From NCBI GenBank assembly GCA_002347475.1, contig DDXI01000176.1, forward strand, positions 1-23,301: a DNA stretch of 23,301 nt, written 5' to 3'. Made by a program: the position numbers and the translations under genes. Shown here piece by piece: positions 22,899-23,301 of the stretch; position 1 is the first letter of the stretch, and every line of letters begins with the position of its first letter. The notes below the pieces were generated by a model. That model had not been told where the DNA came from. It saw nothing but the letters and a program-made list of their open reading frames with translations, and ran no database searches. The DNA is from Peptococcaceae bacterium UBA2264 (GTDB taxonomy: Bacteria; Bacillota; Desulfitobacteriia; Desulfitobacteriales; Desulfitobacteriaceae).

Positions 22899-23147
22899 AA
22901 AAATAATAACCCCCGCCCGCTAGGGACGAGAGTTTGCTCCCGTGGTTCCACCCAAATTTAAGACCTGAAAACGCCTTTGCTTAATCCTTTAACGCAGGCA
23001 ACGGCTGAGCTTACTTCAAAGTTCAGCCCGGCACTCCAGGATGGTTTTTCACCTGTAATCTGCGGAAAATGCTTTCAGCCTGGACATTTCCTCTCTGTCG
23101 CATACAGACAAGCTACTTCTTCCTGTCATTGTTTTCCCTGATTTATT
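22899..23147 (-). promoter_or_regulatory. T-box riboswitch (Thr, specifier ACC) upstream of thrS
   Basis: Controls thrS by sensing uncharged tRNA-Thr. The T-box core GGGTGGAACCACGGG lies at plus 22939-22953. The terminator stem AACTCTCGTCCC / GGGCGGGGGTT (plus 22909-22934, several G-U pairs) precedes a T-rich run (22899-22908). In Stem I the arms CAGGA (plus 23121-23125) and TCCTG (23037-23041) close the specifier loop. The loop has an AGTA-like segment on its 5' side and ends ACC-A on its 3' side, so the specifier is ACC (plus 23043-23045), a Thr codon. Confidence 0.95.
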
Positions 23148-23153
23148 TTTGTA

Positions 23154-23182
23154 ATTATATCATATCGTATTTTTTTTTAAAA
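23154..23182 (-). promoter_or_regulatory. Promoter of the T-box-thrS transcript
   Basis: Minus-strand TGATATAAT extended -10 (TATAAT at plus 23154-23159), with a weak -35 (TTTTAA, 23177-23182) in an A/T run. Confidence 0.6.
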
Positions 23183-23228
23183 GTTTCGCGTCTGGTATAG
23201 TGTTCAATAATATAGCCATAATTACAAA

Positions 23229-23254
23229 AAACCGCCCGTCAGGGAGGTCTGTCG
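23229..23254 (-). terminator. Terminator after the partial tRNA gene
   Basis: On the minus strand CCTCCC-TGAC-GGGCGG forms a GC-rich stem with one mismatch, followed by TTTTTTG. It would end the tRNA transcript entering from the right edge, before the thrS promoter. Confidence 0.7.
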
Positions 23255-23277
23255 AAAAATTATTATTTTTGATATAA

Positions 23278-23301
23278 TGGTGGGTTTGAGAGGACTCGAA
23301 C
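23278..23301 (-). tRNA. 3' end of a tRNA gene (partial, cut by the window edge)
   Basis: Reading the minus strand, GTTCGAGTC gives the T loop (TTCGAGT) with flanking G and C. It is followed by the T-stem 3' strand (CCTCT), acceptor 3' strand CAAACCC, discriminator A and an encoded CCA (plus 23278-23280). The 5' acceptor strand should be GGGTTTG beyond the edge. The anticodon lies outside the window, so the amino acid is unknown. Confidence 0.8.

Noticed and set aside
1..23301. CRISPR array, prophage, transposon or toxin-antitoxin pair
   Set aside because: No regularly spaced repeats, integrase or transposase frames, terminal inverted repeats or typical small gene pairs were seen on either strand.

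Overview
The window is about 23.3 kb of chromosomal DNA from a Gram-positive Firmicute, most likely a class Clostridia anaerobe of the Peptococcaceae/Desulfitobacteriales/Syntrophomonadales kind. That placement is an inference from four things: the gene order thrS-infC-rpmI-rplT-SPOUT methyltransferase-pheS-pheT-zapA ... U32-mutS2; terminator-type T-box riboswitches ahead of pheST and thrS; strong AGGAGG ribosome binding sites and sigma-A type promoters; and genes for a biotin-dependent sodium-pump decarboxylase. I see no phage, insertion sequence, CRISPR array or obvious laterally acquired island.

Layout from left to right. At 1-249 there is non-coding DNA with a strong leftward promoter and an inverted repeat. 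tyrS (250-1518, minus) follows, then a 458-bp divergent intergenic region with a tandem repeat and two promoters. A class A penicillin-binding protein (1977-4622) is the only plus-strand gene; it converges on mutS2 across a hairpin terminator. All remaining genes are on the minus strand. Read in their direction of transcription, from the right edge, they are: a partial tRNA and its terminator; T-box-thrS; L20 leader-infC-rpmI-rplT; a TrmH-family methyltransferase; T-box-pheS-pheT; zapA; radC; a four-gene membrane module (biotin carrier, TerC, decarboxylase beta subunit, and an unlisted 41-aa gamma/delta-like protein at 10493-10618); a small PH-domain membrane protein; a long U32/RlhA-like protein; and mutS2.

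Functionally most of the window is translation: three aminoacyl-tRNA synthetases, IF3, L35, L20 and RNA-modifying enzymes. Control is by RNA leaders (T-boxes with readable specifiers ACC for Thr and probably TTC for Phe, and an L20-type attenuator). Cell wall and division (PBP, ZapA) and DNA maintenance (MutS2, RadC) make up most of the rest. The accessory part is 9.9-14.0 kb, where radC, the sodium-pump module and the PH protein sit inside the otherwise usual zapA-U32-mutS2 neighbourhood.

Several starts were moved from the longest reading frame, on ribosome-binding-site evidence: mutS2 to 7104, terC to 12797, radC to 14028, and infC to an ATT codon at 20555. The window is largely housekeeping DNA and I do not see a clearly novel defence or biosynthetic system. 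The best candidates for something undescribed are the orphan sodium-pump/TerC operon with its very small fourth subunit, an aromatic-rich mini-ORF ahead of the pheST T-box, and a duplicated initiation-like leader ahead of the PBP gene.
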